From contig JAFGLZ010000132.1 of the NCBI GenBank assembly GCA_016927755.1, positions 1 to 64,000 of the forward strand: DNA of 64,000 nucleotides. Reading direction: 5' to 3'. The notes below the pieces were generated by a model, which was not told the DNA's origin, did no database searches, and was given only the letters and a program-made list of their open reading frames with translations. Positions within the stretch are counted from its first letter, which is position 1; each line of letters starts with the position of its first letter. The DNA is from Phycisphaerae bacterium. GTDB lineage: Bacteria; Planctomycetota; Phycisphaerae; UBA1845; JAFGLZ01. The translations under genes and the position numbers were made by a program. Of the stretch, positions 43,462-52,607 are shown piece after piece.

Positions 43462-44376
43462 ATGGAGATTCGTCCTCTCGATGCAAATGAGGTGGGCGAG
43501 GCGTTGGGGCTGATCCTGGACCAGCCCGGACTCGGCCGCGCGGAGCTGCGCGCCCAGGTTGCGAGTCTTCGGGAGTACATGAAGGACCAGCCGCTTGGCC
43601 AGGGGGCCCTCTATGGCGTAAGCGACGCGGGGCGAATCGTCTCGGCCGGGTTCTGCCTCGACTCGCCCGGGCGGGCCGCCCTTCTGTTCGTTCCATCGAT
43701 GGCTCTGAGCCCGGAGTGTAGCGAGGTCACGGTCGCCCTGCTCGGCCGACTCGTCGAGGCGGGACACCAACGAGGCATGCGGCTGTTCCAGGTGCTCGTG
43801 CCGCCCGATTCGCCTCGGGATTCGGCCCTTTTCGAGGCAGCGGGTTTCGATCGGCTGGCTGAGCTAATCTACCTCCAACGCCCGACGACGCTGCCGCTGC
43901 AAGGGGTCTCGGGCCAACCTGATCTGACGTACGAAGAGTACAGTCGCCGATCGCACGGACTGTTCTCGCGGGTCATCGAGCAGACATATCAAGACAGTCT
44001 TGACTGTCCGAAACTCACTGGGGTGCGACCCATTGAGGACATCATCGCGGGACACAAGGCAACGGGGGAGTTCGACCCGAGCCGGTGGCTTGTCGCCTCG
44101 GTCGATGGTCGCCCCGCGGGATGCATCCTGCTGGCCCGCGTGAAGAACCGCTCGGCGCTCGAGTTGGTCTACATGGGCGTCGTTCCGGATGCCCGTGGGC
44201 GAGGGATAGGTAAAGTCATGTTGCATGATGCGATACAAAATGCTCTTGTCCAAGGCCTTATGTACATATGTCTCGCGGTTGACGCAGACAACGTTCCGGC
44301 GCTGGCGGTGTATCGCGAGTGCGGATTCTCGGAGACAATGCGGCGCGTAGCGTGGGTTCTATCACGTTATGAGTGA
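43462..44376 (+). CDS. GNAT acetyltransferase with tandem GNAT-like halves
   Basis: The 304-residue protein has a C-terminal GNAT domain (about residues 180-304) with the acetyl-CoA loop VVPDARGRGIGKVMLHDA and the ending AVYRECGFSET. The N-terminal half (about 1-140) is also GNAT-like (MALSPECSEVTVALLGRLVEAG, ALFEAAGFDRL) but lacks the R/QxxGxG/A loop, so it is probably inactive. The tandem layout is similar to mycothiol synthase-type proteins; the substrate is unknown. It lies just upstream of the probable origin. Confidence 0.78.
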   Translation: MEIRPLDANEVGEALGLILDQPGLGRAELRAQVASLREYMKDQPLGQGALYGVSDAGRIVSAGFCLDSPGRAALLFVPSMALSPECSEVTVALLGRLVEAGHQRGMRLFQVLVPPDSPRDSALFEAAGFDRLAELIYLQRPTTLPLQGVSGQPDLTYEEYSRRSHGLFSRVIEQTYQDSLDCPKLTGVRPIEDIIAGHKATGEFDPSRWLVASVDGRPAGCILLARVKNRSALELVYMGVVPDARGRGIGKVMLHDAIQNALVQGLMYICLAVDADNVPALAVYRECGFSETMRRVAWVLSRYE

Positions 44377-44532
44377 GGGCCTTAACGATCCAACAGTTGG
44401 GGTTTTCCACAGATTATCCACTATGGCTCAAACGGTGTGGGCAACCCGTTAACATCTTTTTTTTTCGGATCGCAACCTCCGTACTCAATTGGGCTCAAAC
44501 GGTGTTGACAAGTTTAATTGAGCGGGAGGGGA
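44377..44532. other. Probable chromosomal replication origin (oriC) region
   Basis: In front of dnaA are a perfect DnaA box TTTTCCACA (44403-44411) and a one-mismatch box TTATCCACT (44414-44422). There is also a T-run (44457-44465) that could help unwinding, and a 14-base direct repeat GGCTCAAACGGTGT (44425-44438 and 44492-44505). The inverted pair CTCAATT and AATTGAG flanks the second copy. The base composition is clearly AT-richer than the window. The whole 320-base gap has no gene. Confidence 0.6.
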
Positions 44533-44561
44533 TTGACCATATTATCGGCTAGTGATACCAT
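44533..44561 (+). promoter_or_regulatory. Candidate dnaA promoter
   Basis: TTGACC (44533-44538) and TACCAT (44556-44561) are separated by 17 bases. A perfect TTGACA at 44505-44510 lies further upstream, overlapping the end of the 14-base repeat, but has no good -10 partner at standard spacing. Either could be autoregulated by DnaA bound to the boxes upstream. Confidence 0.4.
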
Positions 44562-44696
44562 CCCCCTGACGTGTGGCGGAGAGGGCATTTTCAGGATAGG
44601 TAAGGTCGGCATTCTTGCGGTTGGGGTGTCGAGCGGGCTATCCTCGTCGTAATACCCCGAAGTACTGTAGAGTTAGAGCATTCGGAGGAGAACGCT

Positions 44697-46109
44697 GTGG
44701 AACCTACAGCGGACAGTACCGTTCTGCAAATTCGGGGTGCCGTTGCGCAACGCCTTGGACAGCAGAGGTTTAACCTCTGGTTCAAGAATTCCACGCGATT
44801 CGCTCTGACCGATGGCTTCCTTGAGATCGATGTCCCGAACCCCTTTATCGGTGGGTGGATAGAGAATCACTTCACCGACCAGATCGTCGAGGCCGCGGAA
44901 GAGATCACGGGCAGGCACCTTCAGGTCTCCTTCTCGGTCAACCCAACTCTGATGCGCAATCTCAAGAAGGGGCAGCTAGACCATCAGGCACGAGTGGTCA
45001 ATACAAACGAGGTCCGCAGTCGGCTTCGAAATGGCAAGCAGGGCTCTCAGACGCCCGTGCGGAAGCTTCGGGGACGGCTGGATGGCTTCGTCGTCGGTGC
45101 CAGCAATCAAATGGCTTTCAGCGCCGTTCAGGACGTCCTGGCGACGCCGGGCGGCGGATATAACCCGTTGTTCATTCACGGCGGCTGCGGATTGGGCAAG
45201 ACGCACCTCCTGCAGGGCCTCGCCAACGGGCTCGACGAAGAACGTCCCGAGTTGAAGTGGGCGCTCCTGTCAGGTGAGGAGTTCACGAACCAGTTCCTGG
45301 CCGCGTTGCGAAGATCGGAGCTGGAGACCTTCCGCAACAAGTTCAGGCATCTGGACGTGCTGATTCTCGACGACGTCCACTTCCTGGCGAACAAGAAGGC
45401 GACACAAGAAGAATTCCTTCACACCTTCAACGCGATCGAGGGCGTCGGCAAGCAGGTGGTGATGGCCTCGGACTCGCATCCGAAGCTCATCGGGGAGTTT
45501 TCGAAGTCCTTGGTGAGTCGATTCGTGGCGGGCATGGTCGTGAAGATCGATCCCCCGGAGCTCGAGACCCGCTGCAAGATCTTGCGTCATCGAGCGGCGC
45601 AGATGAAGCGGGACGTGCCCGAGCCGGTCGTGGAGTATATCGCGGAACGCATGGATACGAACGTCCGTGAGCTGGAGGGCGCGTTGCTGAAGCTGGCCGC
45701 CTTCAGCAACGTGGTCGGTCAACCGATCACGATGGGCCTGGCCAAGCAGGCCCTGGCCGAGCACTTGAGCCGCGCGTCGACGATCATTCGACTGAGTGAT
45801 ATCGAAAGCGTCGTAGCGACGTTCTTTGGGCTCTCACCGGCCGATCTCCATACGTCGCGGAAGGCAAGGACGGTCGCGCTGGCACGCGCTATCGCGATGT
45901 TTCTGGCGAGAAAGCATACGGATATGAGCTTTCCGGAGATCGGCCGGTACATGGGAAACAAGAATCACTCGACGGTGATTCTGGCGTGTAGACGTATCGC
46001 AAAGGTCTTAGAGGAAGAGGGCACGGTCTGCTGGCGTACGCCGACCGGTCGGTGCGAGATGCCCCTCGCGACGCTGATGGCGCGACTGGAGGAGGAACTG
46101 GCTCGTTAG
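44697..46109 (+). CDS. dnaA: Chromosomal replication initiator DnaA
   Basis: The 470-residue protein has domain I (FNLWFKNSTRF, VPNPFIGGWI), the AAA+ core with Walker A GGCGLGKTHLL near residue 165 and Walker B VLILDDVHFLANK, sensor/arginine-finger segment FSKSLVSRFVAGM, and the domain IV signature GNKNHSTVILACRRI. It unwinds oriC by binding DnaA boxes. The start is a GTG after GGAGGAG (44684-44690). dnaN and recF do not follow; glmM does. A strong terminator lies 70 bases after the stop. Confidence 0.96.
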   Translation: MEPTADSTVLQIRGAVAQRLGQQRFNLWFKNSTRFALTDGFLEIDVPNPFIGGWIENHFTDQIVEAAEEITGRHLQVSFSVNPTLMRNLKKGQLDHQARVVNTNEVRSRLRNGKQGSQTPVRKLRGRLDGFVVGASNQMAFSAVQDVLATPGGGYNPLFIHGGCGLGKTHLLQGLANGLDEERPELKWALLSGEEFTNQFLAALRRSELETFRNKFRHLDVLILDDVHFLANKKATQEEFLHTFNAIEGVGKQVVMASDSHPKLIGEFSKSLVSRFVAGMVVKIDPPELETRCKILRHRAAQMKRDVPEPVVEYIAERMDTNVRELEGALLKLAAFSNVVGQPITMGLAKQALAEHLSRASTIIRLSDIESVVATFFGLSPADLHTSRKARTVALARAIAMFLARKHTDMSFPEIGRYMGNKNHSTVILACRRIAKVLEEEGTVCWRTPTGRCEMPLATLMARLEEELAR

Positions 46110-46178
46110 GGAAGAGGCCGGAGGGAGACGGTTCCGACGGGACGTACCTTCAGAAGTCAACCGGTCGGGGGTAAAAGG

Positions 46179-46216
46179 AAAGGCGGAGACCCACGCGTGG
46201 GTTGCCGCCTTTTCTT
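46179..46216 (+). terminator. Rho-independent terminator after dnaA
   Basis: AAAGGCGG (46179-46186) pairs with CCGCCTTT (46205-46212), enclosing a perfect inner stem ACCCAC-GC-GTGGGT (46189-46202). It is followed by TCTT. This is the clearest intrinsic terminator in the window. Confidence 0.85.
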
Positions 46217-46379
46217 ATGCGCGTGGATCGGACGGCCGGGCCTTTTCGGTCACATGCTTGCACGCATCGTGCCGATAGGGTATTCGGCGCCCTGTCCCCA
46301 ATCGAGACCGCGGCGGCAAGACACTTTCGGACGGTCGCAGCAACGCGTCCCATGACCGCGTATCAAGAGGGAGACTGAG

Positions 46380-47732
46380 ATGACGCTGATCATCAGTGTT
46401 TCGGGGCTTCGCGGCATCGTCGGCGAAGGACTGACCCCGCAGGTAGCGTGCGACTACGGCTGCGCGTTCGGCACGTATCTCGAAGGCAAGCGGGTGGTGC
46501 TCGCGCGAGACACGCGTCCCAGCGGGCCGACGGTCTCCGGGGCGGTCAAGGCGGGGCTGGCGGCGTGCGGGTGCGACGTCCTCGATCTGGGCGTGGTGAG
46601 TACGCCGGGGGCGGCGCTGATGATCCGTCGGCTGGATGCGAACGGAGGCGTCGTCGTGACGGCCAGTCACAATCCTTCCGAATGGAACGGCATCAAACTC
46701 CTGTCGGGCCAGGGGTGGGCGTTTCCGCCCGAGATCGCCAACGAGATTCGGGGGATCTTCGAGTCGAAGTCGTTCCGACTGGTCGGCGCTCTGTACATGG
46801 GGCGTGCTAGCGATCAGGGAGGCACTCACGAGCAGCACGTGGAGGCCGTCCTGAGCCACGTCGACGCGGACCGTATGTGTCGAAGCGGCTTCAAGGTCGT
46901 CCTGGACAGCATCAACGGAGCCGGCGGCGAAGGTGGCGCCCGACTGCTCCAAGCGCTCGGGTGCGAGCTGATTCACGTCAACGCCGAGCCGAACGGGCGC
47001 TTCGCCCATACGCCCGAGCCCACCGCGGAGAACCTCAAGGGGCTCTGTGAGATCGTTCGGGAGCATGGCGCCCAGATCGGGTTCGCGCAGGACCCAGACG
47101 CGGACCGGCTGGCGATGGTTGACGAGAACGGCGTGTACATCGGCGAGGAGTACACGCTGGCGCTGGCGGCTCGACAGGTGCTGGCATCCCGCCCAGGTCC
47201 GGTCGCGGCGAACCTGTCGACGTCGCGGATGATCGACGAGGTGGCGCGGTCGGCCGGCAATCAGACGGTGTATCGCACGCCGGTGGGCGAGGCCCACGTC
47301 GCGCGGGCCGTCCTGGAGAACGGGTGCGTCATTGGGGGGGAAGGCAACGGCGGGGTGATCGACCCTCGCGTGGTTCCGGTGCGTGACAGCTTCGTGGCGA
47401 TGGGGCTGGTGCTGGATCTCATGGCGGCAACCGGCAAGTCACTTAGCCAGCTCGTGGCGGAGATCCCGCGCTTCACGATGATCAAGGAGAAGTTCCCCTG
47501 TAGTCAGGAGAAGATCGCTGCTGTATTGGAGGCGGTCCGGGGCGAGCTGGCGGACCAGCGTCTCAACGAGAGCGACGGCATCCGCATCGACTGGCCGGAG
47601 GGGTGGGTTCACGTCCGCGGCAGCAACACGGAACCGATCATGCGGATCATCGGCGAAGCGACGGATCAGGCCGAGGCGGAGGAGCTTATCAGACGCGTAC
47701 GGGGGATCGCGGAGCGCGTGCTCGGGAGCTAG
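46380..47732 (+). CDS. glmM: Phosphoglucosamine mutase GlmM (phosphohexomutase family)
   Basis: GlmM turns glucosamine-6-phosphate into glucosamine-1-phosphate, the entry to UDP-GlcNAc for peptidoglycan and lipid A. The 450-residue protein has the phosphoserine loop TASHNPSEWNGIK, the metal loop DPDADRLA, the sugar loop GEGNGGV and the phosphate-binding RGSNTEPIMRI. A phosphomannomutase role cannot be excluded, since the family is promiscuous. The ATG follows GGGAG. Its stop overlaps the convergent esterase-GGT stop. Confidence 0.88.
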   Translation: MTLIISVSGLRGIVGEGLTPQVACDYGCAFGTYLEGKRVVLARDTRPSGPTVSGAVKAGLAACGCDVLDLGVVSTPGAALMIRRLDANGGVVVTASHNPSEWNGIKLLSGQGWAFPPEIANEIRGIFESKSFRLVGALYMGRASDQGGTHEQHVEAVLSHVDADRMCRSGFKVVLDSINGAGGEGGARLLQALGCELIHVNAEPNGRFAHTPEPTAENLKGLCEIVREHGAQIGFAQDPDADRLAMVDENGVYIGEEYTLALAARQVLASRPGPVAANLSTSRMIDEVARSAGNQTVYRTPVGEAHVARAVLENGCVIGGEGNGGVIDPRVVPVRDSFVAMGLVLDLMAATGKSLSQLVAEIPRFTMIKEKFPCSQEKIAAVLEAVRGELADQRLNESDGIRIDWPEGWVHVRGSNTEPIMRIIGEATDQAEAEELIRRVRGIAERVLGS

Positions 47733-50470
47733 TATCCCATCGCCAGGCCGTCCTTGCGGGGCTCGGAGCCGCCGTAGAGGAGGCCTCTGTCCAGGTCGAT
47801 TCGGATAGCTTGATATCCGCCGTAGCTGGTCGAGGACTTGGCGATGCGGTGGCCCTTGGCGGCGAGTCCGTCGGCCACTTCCTCTGGAATGCCCCGCTCC
47901 AGGTGAACCGTTCCGCCGGTCGTCATGCGGTAGCCGATCGGCGTCGAGGATCCGTTGTGGCGGCAGCGCGGGGCGGCGCCGGCGGCCTGGACGTTCATGC
48001 CGAAGTCGACCAGATTGCACAGCACCTGCACGTGGCCCTGCGGTTGCATGTCACCGCCCATGACGCCGAAGCTCAGCCAGGGCTTTCCGTCCTTGGTCAC
48101 GAAAGCTGGGATGATCGTATGGAACGGGCGTTTGTACGGCTCCAGCCGGTTCAGGTGATCGTTATCTAGCGCGAACGAGCAGCCTCGATTCTGGAGCATG
48201 AAGCCCAGGTCGCCCGGGGCGACCTTCGAGCCGAAGTTGTGGAAGATGCTCTGGATGAGCGAGACGGCGTTGCGGTCCTTGTCGACGACGGTGAGATAGA
48301 CCGTGTCGCCGTGGGCGAGCTTGGGGTCGCCCGCGTCGACGACGTCGGCGGCGCGGTCGGGGTCGATGCGCTTGCGCTGGGTCTCGGCGTACTTCTTCGA
48401 GATCAGCTCGGCGACGGGGAGCTTGGCGAACGCCGGATCGGCGTAAAACCGTGCACGATCGGCGAAAGCGAGCTTCTTGGCCTCGATGAAGCGGTGCAGG
48501 TACTCGACGGAGTTGTGTCCCATCTTGGCCAAGTCGAATCCATCGAGGACATTGAGCATCTCCAGGGCGGCAATTCCCTGCCCGTTCGGCGGCAACTCCC
48601 AGACGGTGTAGCCGCGATAGATCGTGCCGACGGGCTCGACCCATTCGCACTGGTGGTCCTGAAGGTCCTTCATCGCGAGGAGCCCGCCCTTGGCCTTCGA
48701 GGCGGCGACGATCTTGGCGGCGAGGTCGCCGCGGTAGAAACCGTCGCGTCCGCCCTTGGCGATGGCCCGATACGTTCGGGCAAGCCGGGGGTTCTTGAAC
48801 CACTCGCCCGATCGGGGCGAGCGGCCGTCTGGGGCATAGGTGTTCCGCGCGTCGGCATCCTCGAACCCCTCGGCTTCGCGCCACGCCCTGGCGATCACGG
48901 GCGTGACCTCGAAGCCCTCCTCGGCGTAGCCGATGGCGGGGGCGAGCACCTGTTCGAGCGTCATCTTGCCGAAGCGCTTCGAGAGCGTCGCCCAGCCATC
49001 GACGCAGCCCGGCACCGACCAACTCAACGGGCCCTTGTCCGGGATCGATCGATAGCCTCGTTGTCGCATCAGTTCGCGAGAGATGGCGTGGGGCGATCGG
49101 CCGCTGGCGTTCAGGCCGTGGAGCTTGCCGGCCCCAGCGTCCCAGACGATCGCGAAGAGGTCGCCGCCGATGCCGCAGCTCATGGGCTCGACGAGGCCGA
49201 GCATGGCATTGACGGCGACAGCGGCGTCGACGGCGTTGCCGCCGGCCTGGAGGATCTCGATGCCGACCTGGACGGCCAGGGGTTGGCTTCCTGCGACCAT
49301 GCCGTTGCGACCGACGGCGGGGGTGGTCCCCTGGCTGCGGCTGTAGGCGTGCTCATCGTCGGCGTGATCGCGGTCGGAGGTCTTGGCTGACTTCCTCGAC
49401 GCCGCGGGCTGGGGGAACGTGCCCGGTGTCGAGCGGGCCTGCTTGGCCAGCCAGTTCAGGGCCGGGGGGACGTCGATACGGTGTCCGCCATCGAAGAGTG
49501 TCACGCGGACCGGACCGGCCTGGCGGCGAAACAGCACGGGATACTGTCGATCGGGCTCGTCGATGCGCGGGCCGGCGAGGTGATCGGCGACCTTGGCGTC
49601 GCTGGTCATCGAGCGGACGTCGTCGTCGGAGATCTGTTTGTCCTTATGCCCGTTGGCCTCGGCGAGGACGTTGAACGCCCTGAGGGTGTGGTCGATCGGC
49701 ACCGCGGCGCCGCCGTGTCCGTCGTGGATGCCCGCATTCATATCGATGGGCACGCCCTTGGCGCGAGCCAGCCAGAAGATCGGCGAGCGGTTACGGTACT
49801 CGTCGGCCGTGCCGGGCGCGCCGGGTGGGCCGCCGCAGGACTTCTCGATATCCCTGTAGTACTTGTAGTTCTTGGATTTGCAGAAGCGATGCCACTCGGC
49901 GAGGTCGGTGATTGGCACCCACGACGAAACGCCCGCCCACAGCATGGGCCCGCGGTGCGCCATGACGAGCGACATGTGTCCGCCGCCGGAGCCGCCGAGG
50001 AGGTAAATCCGTCGCGTATCGACGTTGGCGTGTGCGATTGCGTAGGCCACGGCATCGAGGACGTCCTGGACAGCCAGGTCCGAAACGCAGGCCTGAGGCC
50101 TGTTGTTCGGGCCGCGAAAGTCCGGCGCAAGGAAGATCCATCCCCGGCGGCGGCAGTTCTCGAAGACGTCGGCCATTCCGTCCGAGCCCTTGTAGCTGGT
50201 GGACCAGCTATGAACGCACACGAGCAGCGGGACGGGCTTGCCCGAGGCGTCTTTGCCGGCGTCCTTGGGCGCCCAGAAGCGGACGAGTTGATCGGTACCG
50301 TCGGCCGAGCTTTGGACCTTGACGGGGGGAGCGTCCTTCAGATCCGCCTTGCCTGCACCCATGGCCGCCGAGGCCGAGGCTGTCAGCAGGACGCACAGCG
50401 CGTCTCGCGGCTGGACCAGTCCCTTGGAGCGGCACGGACGTTTGGATTCGATCAGGCTCTTGAGGAACAT
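47729..50470 (-). CDS. Esterase-like hydrolase fused to gamma-glutamyltransferase
   Basis: Residues 1-345 form an exported alpha/beta hydrolase: a hydrophobic segment (ALCVLLTASASAAMG), LLVCVHSWSTSYKG, the nucleophile elbow LLGGSGGGHM (Ser161) and FDGGHRID with the likely histidine. After a polar linker (about 346-385), residues 386-913 form a gamma-glutamyltransferase: GMVAGSQPLAVQVG, GNAVDAAVAV, CGIGGDLFA and the autocleavage/catalytic threonine in AHGDTVYLTVVD (Thr723). GGTs are made as precursors and self-cleave, so the esterase would stay on the large subunit. The start at 50470 follows GGGAGG. I know no standard family with this order. Confidence 0.8.
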   Translation of the reverse strand: MFLKSLIESKRPCRSKGLVQPRDALCVLLTASASAAMGAGKADLKDAPPVKVQSSADGTDQLVRFWAPKDAGKDASGKPVPLLVCVHSWSTSYKGSDGMADVFENCRRRGWIFLAPDFRGPNNRPQACVSDLAVQDVLDAVAYAIAHANVDTRRIYLLGGSGGGHMSLVMAHRGPMLWAGVSSWVPITDLAEWHRFCKSKNYKYYRDIEKSCGGPPGAPGTADEYRNRSPIFWLARAKGVPIDMNAGIHDGHGGAAVPIDHTLRAFNVLAEANGHKDKQISDDDVRSMTSDAKVADHLAGPRIDEPDRQYPVLFRRQAGPVRVTLFDGGHRIDVPPALNWLAKQARSTPGTFPQPAASRKSAKTSDRDHADDEHAYSRSQGTTPAVGRNGMVAGSQPLAVQVGIEILQAGGNAVDAAVAVNAMLGLVEPMSCGIGGDLFAIVWDAGAGKLHGLNASGRSPHAISRELMRQRGYRSIPDKGPLSWSVPGCVDGWATLSKRFGKMTLEQVLAPAIGYAEEGFEVTPVIARAWREAEGFEDADARNTYAPDGRSPRSGEWFKNPRLARTYRAIAKGGRDGFYRGDLAAKIVAASKAKGGLLAMKDLQDHQCEWVEPVGTIYRGYTVWELPPNGQGIAALEMLNVLDGFDLAKMGHNSVEYLHRFIEAKKLAFADRARFYADPAFAKLPVAELISKKYAETQRKRIDPDRAADVVDAGDPKLAHGDTVYLTVVDKDRNAVSLIQSIFHNFGSKVAPGDLGFMLQNRGCSFALDNDHLNRLEPYKRPFHTIIPAFVTKDGKPWLSFGVMGGDMQPQGHVQVLCNLVDFGMNVQAAGAAPRCRHNGSSTPIGYRMTTGGTVHLERGIPEEVADGLAAKGHRIAKSSTSYGGYQAIRIDLDRGLLYGGSEPRKDGLAMGY

Positions 50471-50648
50471 CGGAGCGTCTACCTCCCGAGGCGCCGGGAC
50501 GAACCGAGGACATCGCGGCGAGCTCGTTGGAATCATGGTTGCATTGTGCGGAGACACGGGGACAATCTATCTGGGTCGGGCAGCGGGTGCAAACGTAGTC
50601 GGGGCAAGCGGGCAAGAGCGAGCGAGACACGGAAGGAAGGTTCGGATC

Positions 50649-51140
50649 ATGCGACTGACTGAACGTCTTGCGATCGGATTGAAGGGCGCCCGTCAGATGA
50701 CGGACGGGCTGCTGGCGAGCTTCAAGACCCCCGAGCAGTGGACGCATCAGGTCCACGGGAAGGCGAATCACGCCCTGTGGTTCGTCGGGCACATCGGGCT
50801 GGTGGACAACTTCTTCCTGTCGGGCGTGGCGCCGGGCAAGGTCCGGATCGTCCCCGGCTACGACGAGAAGTTCGGGATGGGCTCCAAGCCGACGAGCAAT
50901 CCGGGGGATTATCCGGCGGTGGACGAGGTGTTGGCGTACATGCGCGAGCGTCGCGAGGCCTTGCTGGCCGTGCTCAAAGGCATGAGCGATGAGGACCTGG
51001 ACACGCGGATGCCCGAGGGGACGCCGGACTTCATCCCAACGTACGGGGCGGCGTTCCAGCTTGCTCCGGTCCACGAGGCGTTTCATCTGGGACAGGTCTC
51101 GATCGCGGCGCGTGCGTTGGGCGTGCCACCGCGGATCTAG
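50649..51140 (+). CDS. DinB-like metalloprotein (DUF664/DinB_2)
   Basis: The 163-residue four-helix protein has histidines at the family metal sites: HALWFVGHIG near residue 40 and PVHEAFHLGQVSIAAR near 145. DinB-fold proteins often act as thiol transferases or have no known role. The ATG at 50649 is chosen because it gives the family-length protein; upstream extensions are not conserved-looking. It precedes the toxin-antitoxin pair by 44 bases. Confidence 0.78.
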   Translation: MRLTERLAIGLKGARQMTDGLLASFKTPEQWTHQVHGKANHALWFVGHIGLVDNFFLSGVAPGKVRIVPGYDEKFGMGSKPTSNPGDYPAVDEVLAYMRERREALLAVLKGMSDEDLDTRMPEGTPDFIPTYGAAFQLAPVHEAFHLGQVSIAARALGVPPRI

Positions 51141-51184
51141 GGTGTCTTGGCCACAACGGACATCGAACGTGACAGGAGCGCCTC

Positions 51185-51463
51185 GTGGCTCTAGAGTTTG
51201 AGTGGGATACGCGAAAGGCAGCGGCCAACCGTCGCAAGCATAAGGTCTCGTTCGTTGAAGCCGCCACTGCATTCGCTGATCGCCTGTCCCTGACGATCGC
51301 AGACCCGGACCACTCGGACTTGGAGGATCGATTCGTTCTCCTCGGCCTTTCGTGCCGAGGCAGGCTCCTGGTTGTCGTTCACACTGAACAGGACGATACT
51401 ATTCGTATCATTAGCGCGCGGAAGGCCAGCCGACGAGAAGAGGTGCAGTATGGGCGCCAGTAG
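51185..51463 (+). CDS. brnT: BrnT family toxin
   Basis: The 92-residue protein has the complete BrnT signature: FEWDTRKAAANRRKHKVSF, FADRLSLTIADPDHS, EDRFVLLGLS, LLVVVHTEQDDTIRIISARKAS. BrnT is a RelE-fold ribonuclease that blocks translation and is neutralised by BrnA. The start is a GTG with AGGAG upstream. The antitoxin start overlaps its end by 14 bases, the standard toxin-first order. Confidence 0.93.
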   Translation: MALEFEWDTRKAAANRRKHKVSFVEAATAFADRLSLTIADPDHSDLEDRFVLLGLSCRGRLLVVVHTEQDDTIRIISARKASRREEVQYGRQ

Positions 51464-51686
51464 GAAGCAGAGTCACAGCGGGCAAATGCGTCGGGAATAC
51501 GACTTCTCTCAGGGCACCCGGGGCAAGTACGCGACTCGCTACGCCGAGGGGAGTAACGTGGTGGTCCTGGATCCGGACGTCGCGCGCCTGTTCCCGGATG
51601 ATGAATCGGTGAACCGGGCTTTGCGGGCGCTCGCCGAGGTGGCCCCACGAAGACCCGCCGTCCGACGGAAGAAGGCGGCTCGCTAA
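51450..51686 (+). CDS. BrnT-associated antitoxin
   Basis: The 78-residue protein reads MRREYDFSQGTRGKYATRYA, VVVLDPDVARLFPD and ESVNRALRALAEVA, the pattern of the small antitoxins found after brnT, with a ribbon-helix-helix-like C-terminal helix. It should bind and silence BrnT and repress the operon. The ATG at 51450 lies inside brnT, giving tight coupling. It differs from classical BrnA in its short size. Confidence 0.85.
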   Translation: MGASRKQSHSGQMRREYDFSQGTRGKYATRYAEGSNVVVLDPDVARLFPDDESVNRALRALAEVAPRRPAVRRKKAAR

Positions 51687-51710
51687 CGTAAGTTCAAGTT
51701 ACCGCCTCGG

Positions 51711-52607
51711 TCAGAAGACGACGTCGGCGACCATCGCGCGGTGATCGGAGGGGTAGCGGGCCGGCTCGCCGTAGACGGTCAGGTCGACGGTCCAAGTAAG
51801 CACCTTCCACTCGGCCTTTCCGCCGACGAAGATGTGGTCGATTCGCGAGGCGGGGTCGTACTGTGGCGCGGGATTCTGGTTGCAGACGGTCCGCTTCTCG
51901 CGCGCCAGGTCGTAGGTGTTCTTCAACTGGAATCCATCCGCCAGCGGCGTGGTGAGGATCTGGTAGGCCTTGGACTCCGGTCTCGAGTTGAAGTCGCCGG
52001 TCACGAGAATGGGCACGTCCGAGGCCCGCTGGGCGGTTCGCTCCATCAGGATGGGGGCACTGTGCTCCTGGTTCGGGTTGTTGGCGTCGAAGTGCGTCGT
52101 GACGAAGAACAGGGGGCGGCGATCCTTGATCTGCCGGAACTGTGCCCAGACGACGCATCGTGGGACCTGGAGCCCTTTCAGCCATCCCATGGACATCGGC
52201 CTTTCGGGATCGCGACTCAACCAGTACACGCCGGACTCGATGAGCTCGAATCGGTCGCGACGGTAGAAGATCGTGGCGTCCGGATAGGTGAGCTTTCCCT
52301 TCTTGAAAAAGACGGCCTCGTGGTTCGGCAGGAGCTTCTCGATCTGTCCCACCTCCTCGGGCTTGGCGAGTTCCTGAATGCCGAGCAGGTCCGGGTCGTG
52401 GCGCGCGAAGAGGTCGGCGAAGTACGTCAACCGCTCGGTCCATGGGCCATACTCCTTCGGCTTGCAGAACGAGCAGAGGACGTTGAAGGTCATCACCTTC
52501 ACGCGGCTGGGGGTCACGCCCTCGGCTTGGGCGTCTCGCGGGAACGCGAGAGAAAGGAGGATCAGCCCGACGGCCAGCAGGAGTCCGCCTCTAGCGTGCT
52601 TCGACAT
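51711..52607 (-). CDS. Exported endonuclease/exonuclease/phosphatase family protein
   Basis: The 298-residue protein has a signal peptide (GGLLLAVGLILLSLAFPRDAQA) and all EEP motifs: VMTFNVL, LLGIQEL, FFVTTHFDA, LVTGDFNSRP, SRIDHIFV and PSDHRAMVADV. It is a magnesium-dependent phosphodiesterase acting outside the cytoplasm, on nucleic acids, phospholipids or sugar phosphates. The ATG at 52607 is chosen over the GTG at 52616 because a GAGG ribosome site lies upstream. It overlaps the end of the thioesterase gene by 17 bases. Confidence 0.88.
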   Translation of the reverse strand: MSKHARGGLLLAVGLILLSLAFPRDAQAEGVTPSRVKVMTFNVLCSFCKPKEYGPWTERLTYFADLFARHDPDLLGIQELAKPEEVGQIEKLLPNHEAVFFKKGKLTYPDATIFYRRDRFELIESGVYWLSRDPERPMSMGWLKGLQVPRCVVWAQFRQIKDRRPLFFVTTHFDANNPNQEHSAPILMERTAQRASDVPILVTGDFNSRPESKAYQILTTPLADGFQLKNTYDLAREKRTVCNQNPAPQYDPASRIDHIFVGGKAEWKVLTWTVDLTVYGEPARYPSDHRAMVADVVF

